Assembly (NCBI GenBank): GCA_022559845.1
Contig: CM040117.1
Coordinates: forward strand, 148,122,732 to 148,186,731
Direction of reading: 5' to 3'
DNA: 64,000 nucleotides
From: Amorphophallus konjac
Taxonomy: Eukaryota; Streptophyta; Magnoliopsida; Alismatales; Araceae
Shown: piece after piece, positions 32,535 through 43,643 of the stretch
Numbering within the stretch: the first letter of the stretch is position 1
How the letters are laid out: each line of letters begins with the position of its first letter
Made by a program: the position numbers and the translations under genes
Notes under the pieces: generated by a model
Seen by the model: the letters and a program-made list of their open reading frames with translations, nothing else
What the model was told of the DNA's origin: nothing
Databases searched by the model: none

Positions 32535-32655
32535 AATTTATGTTGATGATATTGTGTTTGGTTCTACTAAATCTGAAATGTGTGAGGAATTTGCTAACCT
32601 CATGACTAGCGAATTTGAGATGAGCCTAATGGGAGAACTCTAATTCTTTCTCGGT
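32535..32655 (+). pseudogene. pol: Copia RT fragment with YVDD
   Basis: Directly after the gap the frame reads YVDDIVFGSTKSEMC, the catalytic copia RT site, then MSLMGEL, a TAA at 32641-32643 and FFLGLQV. The remainder of RT is lost in the gap. Confidence 0.85.
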
Positions 32656-33495
32656 TTGCAGGTCAACCAAGGACAAGATGGTTGCTTCATAAGTCAAGCC
32701 AAATATATCAAGGAGATGCTGAAAAGATTTGACATGACGAACAGTAAAATCATTGTAACTCCTATGAGCACCACAACATCACTGGATTCGGATGAAAATG
32801 GTAAATTAGTGGATGCAAAGATCTATAGCGGTATGATCGGCTCTTTGCTTTACTTGACTGTATCCCGACCAGATATCCAGTTTAGTGTATGCCCTTGTGC
32901 TAGATTTCAAGCCAGTCCTAGAGAATCCCACTTGACTGCCGTCAAACGTATCCTTAGATATCTTGCCGGCACTCAAGATTTGGGATTGTGGTATCCGTCA
33001 TCATGTGACTTATCTCTTATATCTTATTCTGATGCAGACTACGCTGGATGCAAGCTGGATCGTAAGAGTACTAGTGGCTATTGCCAGTTTCTAGGTGGGT
33101 GTTTAGTTTCTTGGGCCTCCAAGAAACAACACTCGGTTGCCTTCTCAACCGCAGAGGCAGAATATGTTGCTGCGGGGAGTTGTGGCACCCAAGTGTTGTG
33201 GATTAAATACCAACTCCAAGACTACCTAGTGCATCTTGGTTGTGTCCCGATTCTGTGTGATAACACTAGTGCTATAAACCTTTCAAAAAATCCAGTCCAG
33301 CACTCTAGGACTAAGCATATTGAGATTAGGCATCACTTCATTAGAGATGAGGTCGTTAAGAAAAACTTTGAGCTGTATTTTGTTGATACTCTAAATCAAA
33401 TTGCTGACATCTTCACCAAGCCCTTGTGTAATGATAGGTTTTCAACACTCAGAAGGGAGCTTGGTCTCTGCAGACCTCAGGCCACTAAAAATTGA
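32656..33495 (+). CDS. pol: Copia RT C-terminus and RNase H
   Basis: A 279-codon frame in phase with the YVDD piece. RT tail: QAKYIKEMLKRFDM and TPMSTTTSLDSDENGKLVD. Then IGSLLYLTVSRPDIQF and the RNase H, which degrades the template RNA: SYSDADYAGC near residue 123, KSTSGYCQFLGG, STAEAEYVAAG near 167, CDNTSAINLSKNPV near 205, RTKHIEIRHHFIRD and ADIFTKPL near 255. The catalytic D, E and D are in place. RTKHIEIRHHFIRD points to the SIRE/Maximus group. It ends with a natural stop. The first Met is internal. Confidence 0.93.
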   Translation: MQVNQGQDGCFISQAKYIKEMLKRFDMTNSKIIVTPMSTTTSLDSDENGKLVDAKIYSGMIGSLLYLTVSRPDIQFSVCPCARFQASPRESHLTAVKRILRYLAGTQDLGLWYPSSCDLSLISYSDADYAGCKLDRKSTSGYCQFLGGCLVSWASKKQHSVAFSTAEAEYVAAGSCGTQVLWIKYQLQDYLVHLGCVPILCDNTSAINLSKNPVQHSRTKHIEIRHHFIRDEVVKKNFELYFVDTLNQIADIFTKPLCNDRFSTLRRELGLCRPQATKN

Positions 33496-35355
33496 AATGA
33501 CGATCATGTTCAATTTAGTTGTGTGTTTGTGCAGATTGGTGTGTTCATGCATTGTTTATATGTCAAATATGTCATTTTGCATATGGTGTAGCATTGCATG
33601 TCATGATGCATAATAAAATTGAATTCATGTTCATAATGTATTGCATGGTTTGTGTAGCATCCTTCTTGCATGGCCATGGTATATTAAATGTTGATGTATG
33701 GAAAGGCAGGTTATACTTGCCTAGAAGCACTCAATATGCGTGAGGTTTCACCTCCGCCAAGTACCATGCGTCACTGTCGCATATAGGCCATATAGTAAGG
33801 GGGAGTTGTCTCTTTGCAGCATTCATGCATATGTTTCATCTTCATTCTGTTGTATTTAATAAGTGTACAACCATGTGTAGGGTCATACATTTCATTTCTG
33901 CCACCTTCATGAGTGACTAGATCAACCTCACTTGTCATTCAACTTGCTTGCAAACATAACTTCTTCGTGCATCTATTGCATATCCTTAGGGGGAGTTTTG
34001 TTGATTCTCTTAACCTCTTGCAATCTGAACTTCATGGCTTATAGTATGAATATGAGATCATGAGACCGACAGAACTACGGTGTAAGAGCTTTCTATTATA
34101 TGCCCTGATGATTGTCCATCCAATTAAAGTGGTTCAGATTTAATGATTTCCTTGAAGTTCAAAAATATTTATTCTGAAATCATCTAAGTTCTGTGGTTTT
34201 AATAGACCTTAACTAGAGATTGCATATTGTGCTTTGCAAGACTATCCTGAAATCTGAAAATCCAAATGTCATGATAATTTTGGTGATACTCTAGAGCTTA
34301 GTATTGTTTCTAAACATCTTGATGAGCTGGAATTCTTGGAAATCAATTTGACAGAGCAATGATATTTTTGCATGGAGAAATATGTCACGTCATCAAATCA
34401 AGTGACGAATGATATGTCATGATGTGCCCCTGTTATCTCTGTCTTAATTATATTTGGACTCTAGACAGAGCACTGGCATAATTGCTGAGAAATATATCTT
34501 CTCATCACAGAAATGAGATTTGATATGTCATGACGTGACTTTGCTAGCTCTGTTCATTCTGCAGTATAACTGTCAGTCTTTCCAAATACCTAGGGATACT
34601 GGCGTCTAAACAACGTGTATTCTTACGGCTAGGAGGCATGTACTAGACTTGATTGCTCGTAAAATATGAGTCATGTGCCGTCAAATTCAAAAGATATTGC
34701 AAATCAAATTTGTTAAACTCATCAAATTCCATGCTTTAGTCATGATTATTAGCCTCAATACTAGTTTTTGTGTTATTCCCTTTGTAGTTATTGAATATGG
34801 ATATATAAGACAAGGGAAGGTTAAACACTGTCATGATATGCACTTTTAGTTCATTTCTATTACAACATGGATGTAGATGCCTTTCGAACTCTGTTGATGA
34901 TCTCGGATTTCATTAGCTTTGAACCATATATATTGCTCGCAGTATGTTTCAGGCTTGCATATAATGGCTTACTCTCCACTCTCATTCACCTCTGTTCTCT
35001 TAGACATTAGTCACCTTCTCTATCTAATCCCTCATTTTTGCTGCTATCAAAGGGGGAGAATATTTTGTTATGAGTCGCCTTTGCTTTGTGAGTTGTCATT
35101 GGGGGATGAGTGAATTGTGTATGAGGGAGAGTCAAAGGGGGAGAATCCTTTGTGCGCTTTGTATATCTCTTATGTGTATGTGATGGGGTTTTCATAATTG
35201 CATAGCACTCATATCTGCATTCACAATTGCATTCACATGCTATTGCTATCATGGATCTTGAGCTGCACTTGTTGCATATGTCATAAACTTTGCCATCTTG
35301 AATATTACTACCACATAATGATTCACAGTGTTGCCATCATCAAAAAGGGGGAGAA
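33496..35355 (+). other. Long 3' non-coding region of copia element B with repeated purine tracts
   Basis: No env-like or other gene is visible. GGGGGAG purine motifs occur at about 33798, 33988, 35050, 35135 and 35345; the last three share AAAGGGGGAGAAT and the final one abuts the LTR, so it is the working polypurine tract. Long 3' regions are usual for SIRE-type elements. Confidence 0.65.
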
Positions 35356-35765
35356 TGTTCTGCCCCTATAGTCATTTGAGTCATCTTGTGGTCACTTGGG
35401 TCATTCGACATCATCATGTGGTCATTTGAGTTATTTGACATTCTTGGTTTTGATAATGGCCAAACACTATTAGTCATTATTATTTTTCACTCTTATATGA
35501 CTGACATACATGATGTTTTATTCATGACAGATATGCAAATGAATGGACAAGGAATGGAGTGGAGTTGGCAAAAGTGAAAGCTCAATGACAGTTAAGGTCG
35601 ATGCACAAAGAAGCATAACCAAGAGAACCCAAAGTCAAAGACTCAGTTGACACCTTCTAGACTGTCAAGGGTGATGCTACAGACATGAATGGGATGCTAA
35701 AGGAGTCAAGCGATGGAGCTAAAGCAGTTAACGGACCGACCTGGGAAAGCCCGGGGTCTGCCCAG

Positions 35766-35922
35766 CTGGCGGTCTACCGCCAGCACAGGGGCGGTCAACC
35801 GCCCCAGCCAGCAGCCCACCGTCTGCAACTCTTTCAGTAGCGATCGACCGCCAGCCCAGTAGCGGTCGACCGGAATTTCCAGGAACCGCCCGTTTGCAGG
35901 TTTCTCAGTAGCGGTCGACCGC
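35766..35922 (+). repeat. Array of short GGCGGT palindromes in LTR B
   Basis: CTGGCGGT / ACCGCCAG (35766-35783), GGGGCGGT / ACCGCCCC (35788-35805), GCGATCGACCGC (35840), GCGGTCGACCGG (35862) and GCGGTCGACCGC (35911-35922). Confidence 0.75.
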
Positions 35923-36664
35923 CAGCCCCGAGCCTTCAATGTTGACTTTGTTTTCCACTTCGAGAAGAGCCCCTTTCCTTGTATTTGTTTAACCCCAAAG
36001 TCACCCAATCTTCCATAGATTGTGGATCTGGTCTGGGGGATGTCTAAGGACCATTCAAAGGTTATAAAACACATGCAAGAGGGTTAGAAACCCTAGTTGA
36101 TCATTTATGAATCCAAGGGAGATCAAAGGAGGCTACAAGGGTGAGAGGAGTTTGAGTACTGTAGCCGTGAACAGTACTCCGAGAAGAATATCTTCATCCA
36201 TTCCAAGGGATTCAAGCCTAGATCTGAAGCTATCTCAACCTCCAAGGAATCAAGAAGCAATCAAGGCTCTCAAGGGTGATCTAAACTGCATCAAACTCTT
36301 CATCAACTCAAGGAGATCAAAAGGAAGATCAAAGCTACATCCATAGTCTTCTTCATCAACTCAAGGAAGATCATCTCTCAAGGAAGAAGACACCATTGAA
36401 GCATCCAACTCAAGCTCCAGCAATCTTAGACAAGATTTTACTTCTTGAGCATATTCTATATCTTGTTTGATGATTGAGTGTTTTCATATTTGTTCTTTTT
36501 CATTTCATACAAACGATTGAAACTGAAGATCGTCCCTACCGGTGGTTAGTAGGAAGGCAATCGGAAGTTGTCTGATCTGCGGTGTTGACGTCCCTACCTG
36601 TGGTTAGTAGGAAGGCAATCGGAGGCCTTTCCGATTTATGGTTCAGTGCGTGGCACTAGTGGAG

Positions 36665-36720
36665 CCTCACCGGATTTGGTGAGGGGTGGACGTAGGACTG
36701 GGGGTTCAGTCCGAACCACC
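36665..36720 (+). repeat. Two-hairpin module of copia LTRs (copy B)
   Basis: CCTCACC / GGTGAGG, then GGTGG, ACGTA, GGACTG / CAGTCC, GAA, CCACC. Confidence 0.7.
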
Positions 36721-36977
36721 TTAAAATCCTTTGTGTTGTGGTTTGATTGTGTGATTGATTTATTTTAGATGCATGCTTAGGTTCAATATCAATATTGTGA
36801 AATCATATTTCTAAGCAAATCGTTTTATACGTCGCTAAGCTAATTGTATTCCGCTACAATTATTTTTAACTAGCTATATAGAGGATTGCATTTCGCAAAG
36901 AGGGGCAAATCTATTCACCTCTCCCCTCTAGATCCGATGTCCACTACTTAACACTCTCGCGCCCACCAACTCTTGTT

Positions 36978-37280
36978 ATGACTACGCTGGCCCAACCGGC
37001 AAGTCACTCTATTGCTAGGCCTCAACAACCTCATGTTCCTCAAATCTTGAGGAGGCCTATGCCGAACCAATACTCTTCTCGTCCGGCCCCAGCCGAGTCC
37101 GATAACCACACTATACTCCTCCAAAGGATGGCTAGTATGGAGGAGCAGCTCAAGAAGGTCACTGCACCAAAGGCTGCTCCCGAAGTTATCTTCCCACTCT
37201 GCCAGTTTTTCATCTACCCCCATCTAAAATGCCGAATTTCTAGCGGTACAATGGAATGGGTAATCTGTACATCCGCTTGA
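36978..37280 (+). pseudogene. gag: Gag N-terminus of a gypsy element with G-patch protease
   Basis: A 100-codon frame with a Pro/Gln-rich start and the coiled-coil segment TILLQRMASMEEQLKKV. From about 37230 coding continues in a different frame, so the last 15 or so residues are not real. The 5' end and LTR of this element are missing: copia LTR B ends 24 bases upstream. Confidence 0.65.
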
Positions 37281-37912
37281 AAGACTTCTTATATGAGGCA
37301 TCATTCTGGCAAGATAACAAGACTTCTATGGCTTATCTCTTTAGGCGGTCTTTAGATGGCCCGACATTAGAATGGTTTTACTCCTTGGAGCCAGCCGATG
37401 CCGGTGACTTTGATGCTGTTCAATGAAAGTTTCTACAGAAGTACAAGGACCGTGTGGGTCCCTCTTTATCTGTTACTGATCTGGTTGCCGAAAAGATGAA
37501 GCCTGAGGAGGACTTCATTTTATTTGCTGATAGGTGGAGAGCTATGGCCGAAAAATTGAAAGACACACTGTCAGAAACGGAGCAAGTGAAGATGATTATA
37601 TCAAACTCCACTCCGCAATTCCGTCATATTTTAGCCATGAACAAGTTGAGCACTATGGAAGAGCTCTATGAAAGAGCTAGATACATACAAACATAGATGA
37701 AAGATTCACCCATTATGGGCATGTTTGAGCCAAGACCAAAGGTAATGAGGAAGAACGTTAATGTCGGCAATACTGGTGCGACCACTGAAGGCATTGTTAC
37801 TAATGAGCAGGTGAGCGCGTTTGGCAATGCCAGACCCTTCCGCCACCCTCCAAACCAAAGGACTGCCACCACAGCAGCCCACCTTCCAAAACCAAGTCCA
37901 CCAGCCAAATAA
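37281..37912 (+). pseudogene. gag: Capsid of the same gypsy gag
   Basis: Frame 2 reads LKDFLYEASFWQDNKTSMAY, GPTLEWFYSLEPADAGDFDA, a TGA near 37424 that fits a Trp codon, then KFLQKYKDRVG, EEDFILFADRWRAMAEKL and LSTMEELYERARYIQT. TAG 37694 follows, probably from a CAG. After about 37850 the gag continues in frame 0. Confidence 0.75.
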
Positions 37913-38591
37913 TAACCCTCCTCAGACCTTACGGCCTCTTCCACCTCCTCAACAACAACAACCCCACTTTACTCCACAGAATCAACTCACATAGTACCAC
38001 CAAATGCCCCCGCCAGCCAATTATGCACAACAACAACTGTAACAACCAAGAAGACCATTGTGTCCCCGTAGAGCACAATACCCTCCCTTACCTGAAAGTC
38101 TACCAGATATTTTCAATGCCCTCATGGCCGCCAACACACTCACCTTGCCTAAAGAAAGAACGATATGGCCGCAACATGTAGACACCACTCGGTATTGCGT
38201 CTTCCACCGACAGCCGGGGCACACTATTGATAATTATTTTCACTTCAAAGATTATATATATGATATGAATGTTCAAGGTGATATTGATTGGGATGAGATG
38301 AGGAGGTTCATTGCTACTTTGAAGGCTCGAAGGCCTCCTCGGCAACCACCGGCTCAGCAGCCTCCGCAGCAATGTTAGTAGCAACAACAAGTTCCACCGC
38401 AACAGCAGGCTCTTGCACCCCAGCCAAATATGGGGATTGTTAACAATCCGCTACCGGAGCACCCGGTTCAAAATCAACAAGTAAACCCTGTCACCTCAAT
38501 CCATGAAGTAGAGAGAGGGTAGGGCTGGCATGAAGAAAGCGCCTCTGTCGGGGCCATTAACCAAAACTCTAGTCAACCACAACCACCACAA
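37913..38591 (+). pseudogene. gag: Gag zinc-knuckle remnant and Gln/Pro-rich linker
   Basis: The longest open part is 38058-38378. CVFHRQPGHTIDNY is a CX2HX4HX4C knuckle in which the last Cys has become Tyr (one G to A change). Flanks are Gln/Pro-rich. Stops at about 38041, 38376 and 38518 interrupt the frame, which otherwise continues to the protease. Confidence 0.65.
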
Positions 38592-39101
38592 TTGTTAAGA
38601 AGACTTCAACCCGCACCTTCCTCCCAACAGCCACGTCTCCTCATACATTCCACCACCACTCCAGGGCCACTTAACCCTAACCCTACTCCTTCACGGCCTC
38701 TTCTTTTGCGCCAACCCACAAATTCTTCTTCACCTCAAAACCCCCCATTAAGTAGACCCCTCCTTATCCGCCCCCCGTCGGCATCCGTCTCCCCTCCTGT
38801 TTCGCCACAACCTACCCCGTCTACCACCATCATGCTTCCAAGACCCCTCCTTGTCACCCGACCCCCGCCGCCATTTTCCGATGACCCCCAGCCGGCGAGG
38901 CCTCTTATAAGAACCCCTCCTTCTACCAATCCTGCACCAGCACCCAACACGCCCTCCACCATTCCCTCTACTTCCTCTACCCCTTTACCCACTCTAGGCC
39001 CGATAGAGGCTTTGAAAATAATGGTGCTTCGTAGTGGACGGATGTTCCACCGAGTGTTTCCCCAATGGGAACAGGAGCCGGTACAAGAACAAGGAGAATA
39101 G
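38592..39101 (+). CDS. Proline-rich linker of the gypsy gag-pol
   Basis: 169 codons, rich in Pro, Ser and Thr (RPLLIRPPSASVS, RPLIRTPPSTNPAP), ending with ALKIMVLRSGRMFHR. No enzyme domain. It is in frame with the knuckle before it and the protease after it, separated only by a TAG at 39099. Confidence 0.6.
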   Translation: MLRRLQPAPSSQQPRLLIHSTTTPGPLNPNPTPSRPLLLRQPTNSSSPQNPPLSRPLLIRPPSASVSPPVSPQPTPSTTIMLPRPLLVTRPPPPFSDDPQPARPLIRTPPSTNPAPAPNTPSTIPSTSSTPLPTLGPIEALKIMVLRSGRMFHRVFPQWEQEPVQEQGE

Positions 39102-39146
39102 GAACATGAGTCTTCACCGGGCACGGAGTATGACCTATTAAAGCAT

Positions 39147-40171
39147 TTGGACAGAACACCGGCCCGAATTTCTATTCTGGAATTAATCAAAAGATCTACT
39201 ACACACCAGCTATCCCTGAAGCAATATTTGCATAAAGTAATGGTAAATGAAGACATCCCAGTTGAACAGGTCACTACTATTTTAAATTCGGCCATCACTT
39301 TTTATGAACATGAATTGGCTCCGCAGCCGGCCAGGAAATATGCACTGTGCATTACTATTGACATTAACAAGGTGGCAGTGAAACAATGTTTGGTGGATAC
39401 TGGGGCATCCATTAATGTTTTGCCACCAAGTACCTTGAAAATGTGTGGCATCCCGGAAAGTCAAATCCGGCCATCTACAATCACCGTCACAGCTTATGAC
39501 AACACCAAGAAGCCGCCTCTAGAAATGATCACTTTAAAAGTTGGTTTGGGACCGGTTTCAGTCACAGCGGACTTCCATATTCTAGACATGGACCCGACAT
39601 TCAATGACATCTTGGGTCGCCCTTACATTCAAGAGATTGATGCTGTGCCCTCCACCAACCATCAATGCATAAAATTTCCGCACAAAGGGCGCATTATCAA
39701 AGTCACTAGTATGCCCATTTTGCCGGCAGAAGATATACATTCCGCAACATCGGTGCCTTCTATTTGGCCTTCCAATAGGCCTTTGCTCTCAGTTTTGGAT
39801 GTTGCCGATCTGCGGCAAGACTTGGCAAGGTCGTCTCTTTCAACCCCTCTTACCACCCAAATGTCACCACAGCCACCCAAAGCCAACAAGAAAAAGGGTC
39901 TGATGAACACCCCGGGATGGAATATCTTGATGAAAATGGGGTACAGAACTGGCAAATGCCTGGGTATTAATCTCCAGGGGAGAGTCAAGCCCGTCAGGCA
40001 TCAAAAGATGATTCCCTGGGGTGGCCTAGGCTATAAAGGGCCGAGCAAAGGCAAAGATAAAGAAGGACCATGGGCCGTCGTGATTTCAACTCTTAAAACA
40101 GATCGACAGCCTCTTACATGGACCCTACAAACACACTTTGTGAAAGGGGGTACTCATAATGATGAGCAAAC
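39147..40171 (+). CDS. pol: Aspartic protease fused to a G-patch domain
   Basis: The frame is open to 40208 but the last 12 codons lie in an inserted LTR. Protease: QCLVDTGASINVLP near residue 82 with an intact DTG, and MDPTFNDILGRPYI near 148. It cleaves the gag-pol precursor. After an LLSVLDVADL linker, a G-patch-like domain follows near residues 252-295: PGWNILMKMGYRTGKCLGIN and GRVKPV, then GGLGYKG. The consensus GxGLG is GKCLG here, probably by one base change. G-patch domains bind nucleic acid; a G-patch behind a retroviral-type protease is known from some retroviruses and plant gypsy elements. RT is lost at the insertion. Confidence 0.82.
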
Positions 40172-42658
40172 TGATAGGTTCGGTGCGGCGGATTCAGAGG
40201 GGGGGTGAATGAATCCCACCCTTAAAAAATTTCGCTCAAAAAATATTACGGAATTAAAAACTCAGATGGCTTAATCAATTAAGCAAATATGTAGCGCGCC
40301 GAAAACATTCATCTAGCGGAAGCAAAGGAAAGCAATTAACCCACTGCACAGATGATTTTTTAGGTGGTTCGGTCCACAGACCTACGTCCACCCCTCACTC
40401 CAAACCGGAGTGAGGCTTCCACTAGCAACAGCTAGAACCGCAGACTCAGTCTGCAAACAAATGCTGCCTAACAGCTTGACCAGGGCAACAACCTCCCCTC
40501 TTCCTCCAGACCGGAGGGAAACCACTAGTGACTACCCGTCACTAGCAACCAGAGACCAAGGTCTCTCTTCCTCCACCCAGGAGGGAACTGATGCGGGACG
40601 GACACGGGGACCGACTCTACGTGGTATGGACCTCGGACTCTAGATGCGGACACGACTAGCAACACATGATGAGAGAGACATTAGGCCCGACACGGAGAGC
40701 TCCTATGGGCTATACGTCGCTAACAGAACGCAAGCTCACTCGTCGTCCCAAGCGAGGGAAACGCGGATCGTGCGTGGTTGAAGAACCGATAGAGTTCAAG
40801 GTAGTCAGACTCACTTCCGGACTCGGATCGAGTCGCAGGACGGGTCACTCTCACACTCACAGCGGTGACATGAACACACGGGCTAGTACCTATCACTCTC
40901 GACAGCGGCAAAGACCATATACTAGCTAAGCAAATGAACGCCAAGAAGTTCGGACCATTACCTCCACGCACCCGGCGTGGCGAAGACAACCCCGGCCGAA
41001 TTACGGACTCCCGGTTAACAATGATTACAGCAATACACTAAGTCGACCCACTCCACGCAGGGAGGTAAAAGGCCACATGTGGGGTCCGAGAATCTCGCAA
41101 ATCGGGTTGACGGGCAGCATCTTGATGTCGCCCGGTGATGCCGAACTCCGCGTTTTCGTGCTTTCCGAGTGGCGGGTTTTACGGACCCGTGGGGCCCGAG
41201 GACGGCGCTGTCCTCCGGATCTGTGGGGGTGGGACCCACTGTGATGGGGACCCCTGGTGGCGCGCCTCCACGGACGGCGGTCGGCTGGGAACACCGATCG
41301 GGGGTCGATCGGCCCCGATTCCCAATTCTGGACCTAACTTCCCACGGATTTTGGTTGCTGTCTTCCGGCACGCGCTCCGGTGAAAATGGCCGCTGCGATC
41401 AATCTCGATGTCGGATCGGGACGCATGAGCTATGGTTAGAAAGCTCTCTTCAAATGCTTCAATCTAGAGCTAGAAAGATCTGCTGGATCTGGTCGGATCA
41501 GAACTTTATTGAATTTACAAGTCCCTGTTGTACAGTAACCGAAATCTCAGATCTACAGGTGAGTTGTCTGAAGACTGCCTTTGACCGTGAGGAAGATGGC
41601 CGATTCAGCTCCTGAGCTCTTCATCAAACTTGTGGGATTTTGAACAAGGATAATGGGGATATTTTGTGTGGACTGATTGGAGGTGGTTGTGATTTGTTAT
41701 GATTTGTTTACTGGAGGGTGTTCGGATCTGGGAACTGGTGGACAGCACTGTAGCTATCTCTGAGATCAATTTTTGAAAAATATGGGATGGCCTCACAAAA
41801 ATTCAAGAAACTTTTGGGACGGTGGGGTTAATGGACAGAACTCCTAGTAAAATTGGCAGCGCTAACAAAAATCGGAAAGAGGTCCAAACAGGGGAAACAC
41901 AGGGCGGGTGGAAATTGAAACAGCAAGCAGACAGATCTGGAAATTAAGGTTGGACGAAAATAAAAAAAATATCAAATGGGATCTTTATGACCAACCAAAC
42001 TTTTTGGGACGTGCTTGACACCTCTGGAGCATCCCCTAAAATCCCCAGGTCGATCTGAGCTCGTGGCTGACACAGAGAATTCGTGGAAGCGGTTATGATC
42101 GAAATGAAGGCAGAACTCCGGCGATCTCGGCGGTGATGCGATGGCGGCTCGTGGCGGCGGCGGCGGCGACCGGAATGATAAGGGGAGGAGTCACACCTCC
42201 AGAGGGAAGCCTTCACAGCTTCAAGGGGGAGAGAGGGGCGGCCTAGGCCTTTGCTCAAGCAATTTCCAAGTTCAAATGGCATTAATTCCTCAAAATGGGA
42301 AATTACAAGTATTTATGTGTTACATCTCACATCCATTGTACACCGTTGGATCTAGAAGATGGGAATGGGTGGCCTGGATTGAGTGTGACACACACACACA
42401 AAATACAATAAAAAAATTAAGGGGGGGGGGCGGCCCATTGACTAGGGTGGGTCAAGGGGACATGGTAGGTGGGAATGGGTGGATTTTGTTGACATTTGTA
42501 TTCCAATGTCCCCCCACTTGGCCCACCCTTCTAGAAGCCTCCATGTGGAAGGTTGACTGACCCCACATGGGACCCTAGGCTGAGGTGGCTCAATGGGATG
42601 GGGCCTGGGGGGCCCGTGGGGCCCACAGGGTCCAAATTGCACATAAGCCCCTATTACA
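40172..42658 (-). mobile_element. Minus-strand copia LTR (copy C) and attached non-coding sequence
   Basis: The end at 40172 (TGATAGG on the plus strand) is sharp: it interrupts the protease ORF, and the next 60 bases match in reverse the end of LTR A (GGTTGAATGAATCCC-type). The two-hairpin module is at 40363-40415. The far end is uncertain: TTACA at 42654-42658 is a possible LTR start on the minus strand, but no matching target duplication supports it. Frames at 40410-41615 and 42141-42560 show no domain. Confidence 0.55.
40363..40415 (-). repeat. Two-hairpin module of copia LTRs (copy C)
   Basis: On the plus strand: GGTGG, TTC, GGTC / GACC, TACGT, CCACC, then CCTCACTCC / GGAGTGAGG. Confidence 0.7.
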
Positions 42659-42824
42659 ATCAAAATAGCAAACCGAATACAATGAAATAAACACAAATTA
42701 CACACAAATAAAGTCTAACTAATATGATAAATGGGGAGGCTCAAGGCGGAGTCTCCATGCTATCTCCGAGCCAGATGGACGCTGAGGTGGCTCGAGTCGT
42801 GCTCCGTGTGCGGTACCGGTGGCT

Positions 42825-43628
42825 CTACGTGTCGCGCCGCTCAACTGCTCGGGTGTCCGCACCAATTCTCCCCGGGTGGGAGAAACTCGACCCTGTCGAG
42901 TAAGGGTCTGCATCGCTCCTGTATCGCTCCAGAAGGTCCGGATCGATCCGCTGCAACTCGCCATGCGTGATCCATGTGTCCTCGATAGCGGGCCGTCCTC
43001 TCCATCACACTAGGTAGCGCGGGAAGGATCCACTCCTGGTAACTGTCACCTGCTCATCCAGTATATGATCTATATGCTCACGCTGCCGTGACAACGGGGC
43101 GGGAGGTGGACACTCAGGTGTGGGGTCACTCACAAGGAGAGGAGATTTCTCGAAAGGCTCACTAGGGATCACCGCTGTGTCCCTATATGCAACTAGATCC
43201 GATACATTGAAAGTAGAGCTTATACCGTATTCCTCGGGCAAGTCCACAACGTACGCATTGGATCCAACGCGTTTCAACACTCTGAATGGACCGGCTCCGC
43301 AAGCTTGCAACTTCTTAACGGTTCCAGAGGGAAACCGTTCAGGTCTTACCCTGATCATGACATATTCGCCCTCTTGGAACTCTCGGTGGTGTCGGTGGGC
43401 ATCGGCTAACTCCTTGTAACGTGCATTGCTGGTCTCAATGTGACGACGGATGTCATCATGCAAACTCCTAACATGCCTAGCAAACGACTCGGCCGACTCC
43501 GACACTCTAGCATGGATAGGCATGGGGACAAGGTCAACGGGTTTCCTAGGCCTACGACCTGTGACAATCTCAAATGGACTCATGTCGGTAGACCTATTCA
43601 CCGAATCATTATATGCAAACTCGACCAT
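42825..43628 (-). pseudogene. pol: Integrase C-terminus and chromodomain of a minus-strand chromovirus
   Basis: The open part 43005-43628 has MVEFAYNDSVNRSTDMSPFE, HHREFQEGEYVMIRVRPERF and FNVSDLVAY, the C-terminal part of gypsy integrase. After a TGA at 43005-43007 (fits CGA) the same frame reads WRGRPAIEDTWITHGELQRI to a stop at 42825, a chromodomain-type tail. The stop TAG at 43644-43646 between this and the catalytic core fits a TGG. Confidence 0.8.
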
Positions 43629-43643
43629 GGGTAGAATGAGATC

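Larger units (their letters stand above)
35356..36953 (+). mobile_element. 3' LTR of copia element B
   Basis: 1598 bp from TGTTCTGCCCC, preceded by a purine tract, to ACTTAACA. TATAAAA lies at 36063. It carries GGCGGT palindromes at 35766-35922 and the two-hairpin module at 36665-36720. Its sequence differs too much from LTR A (23312-25530) for both to be ends of one element. Confidence 0.8.

Noticed and set aside
33496..35355. Possible env-like gene of a SIRE-type element
   Set aside because: The longest frames are about 60-75 codons with no membrane-protein pattern.
42659..42673. CAAAC at 42669-42673 as target duplication partner of CAAAC at 40167-40171 for LTR C
   Set aside because: The bases before it do not end in CA, so it does not mark a canonical LTR terminus.
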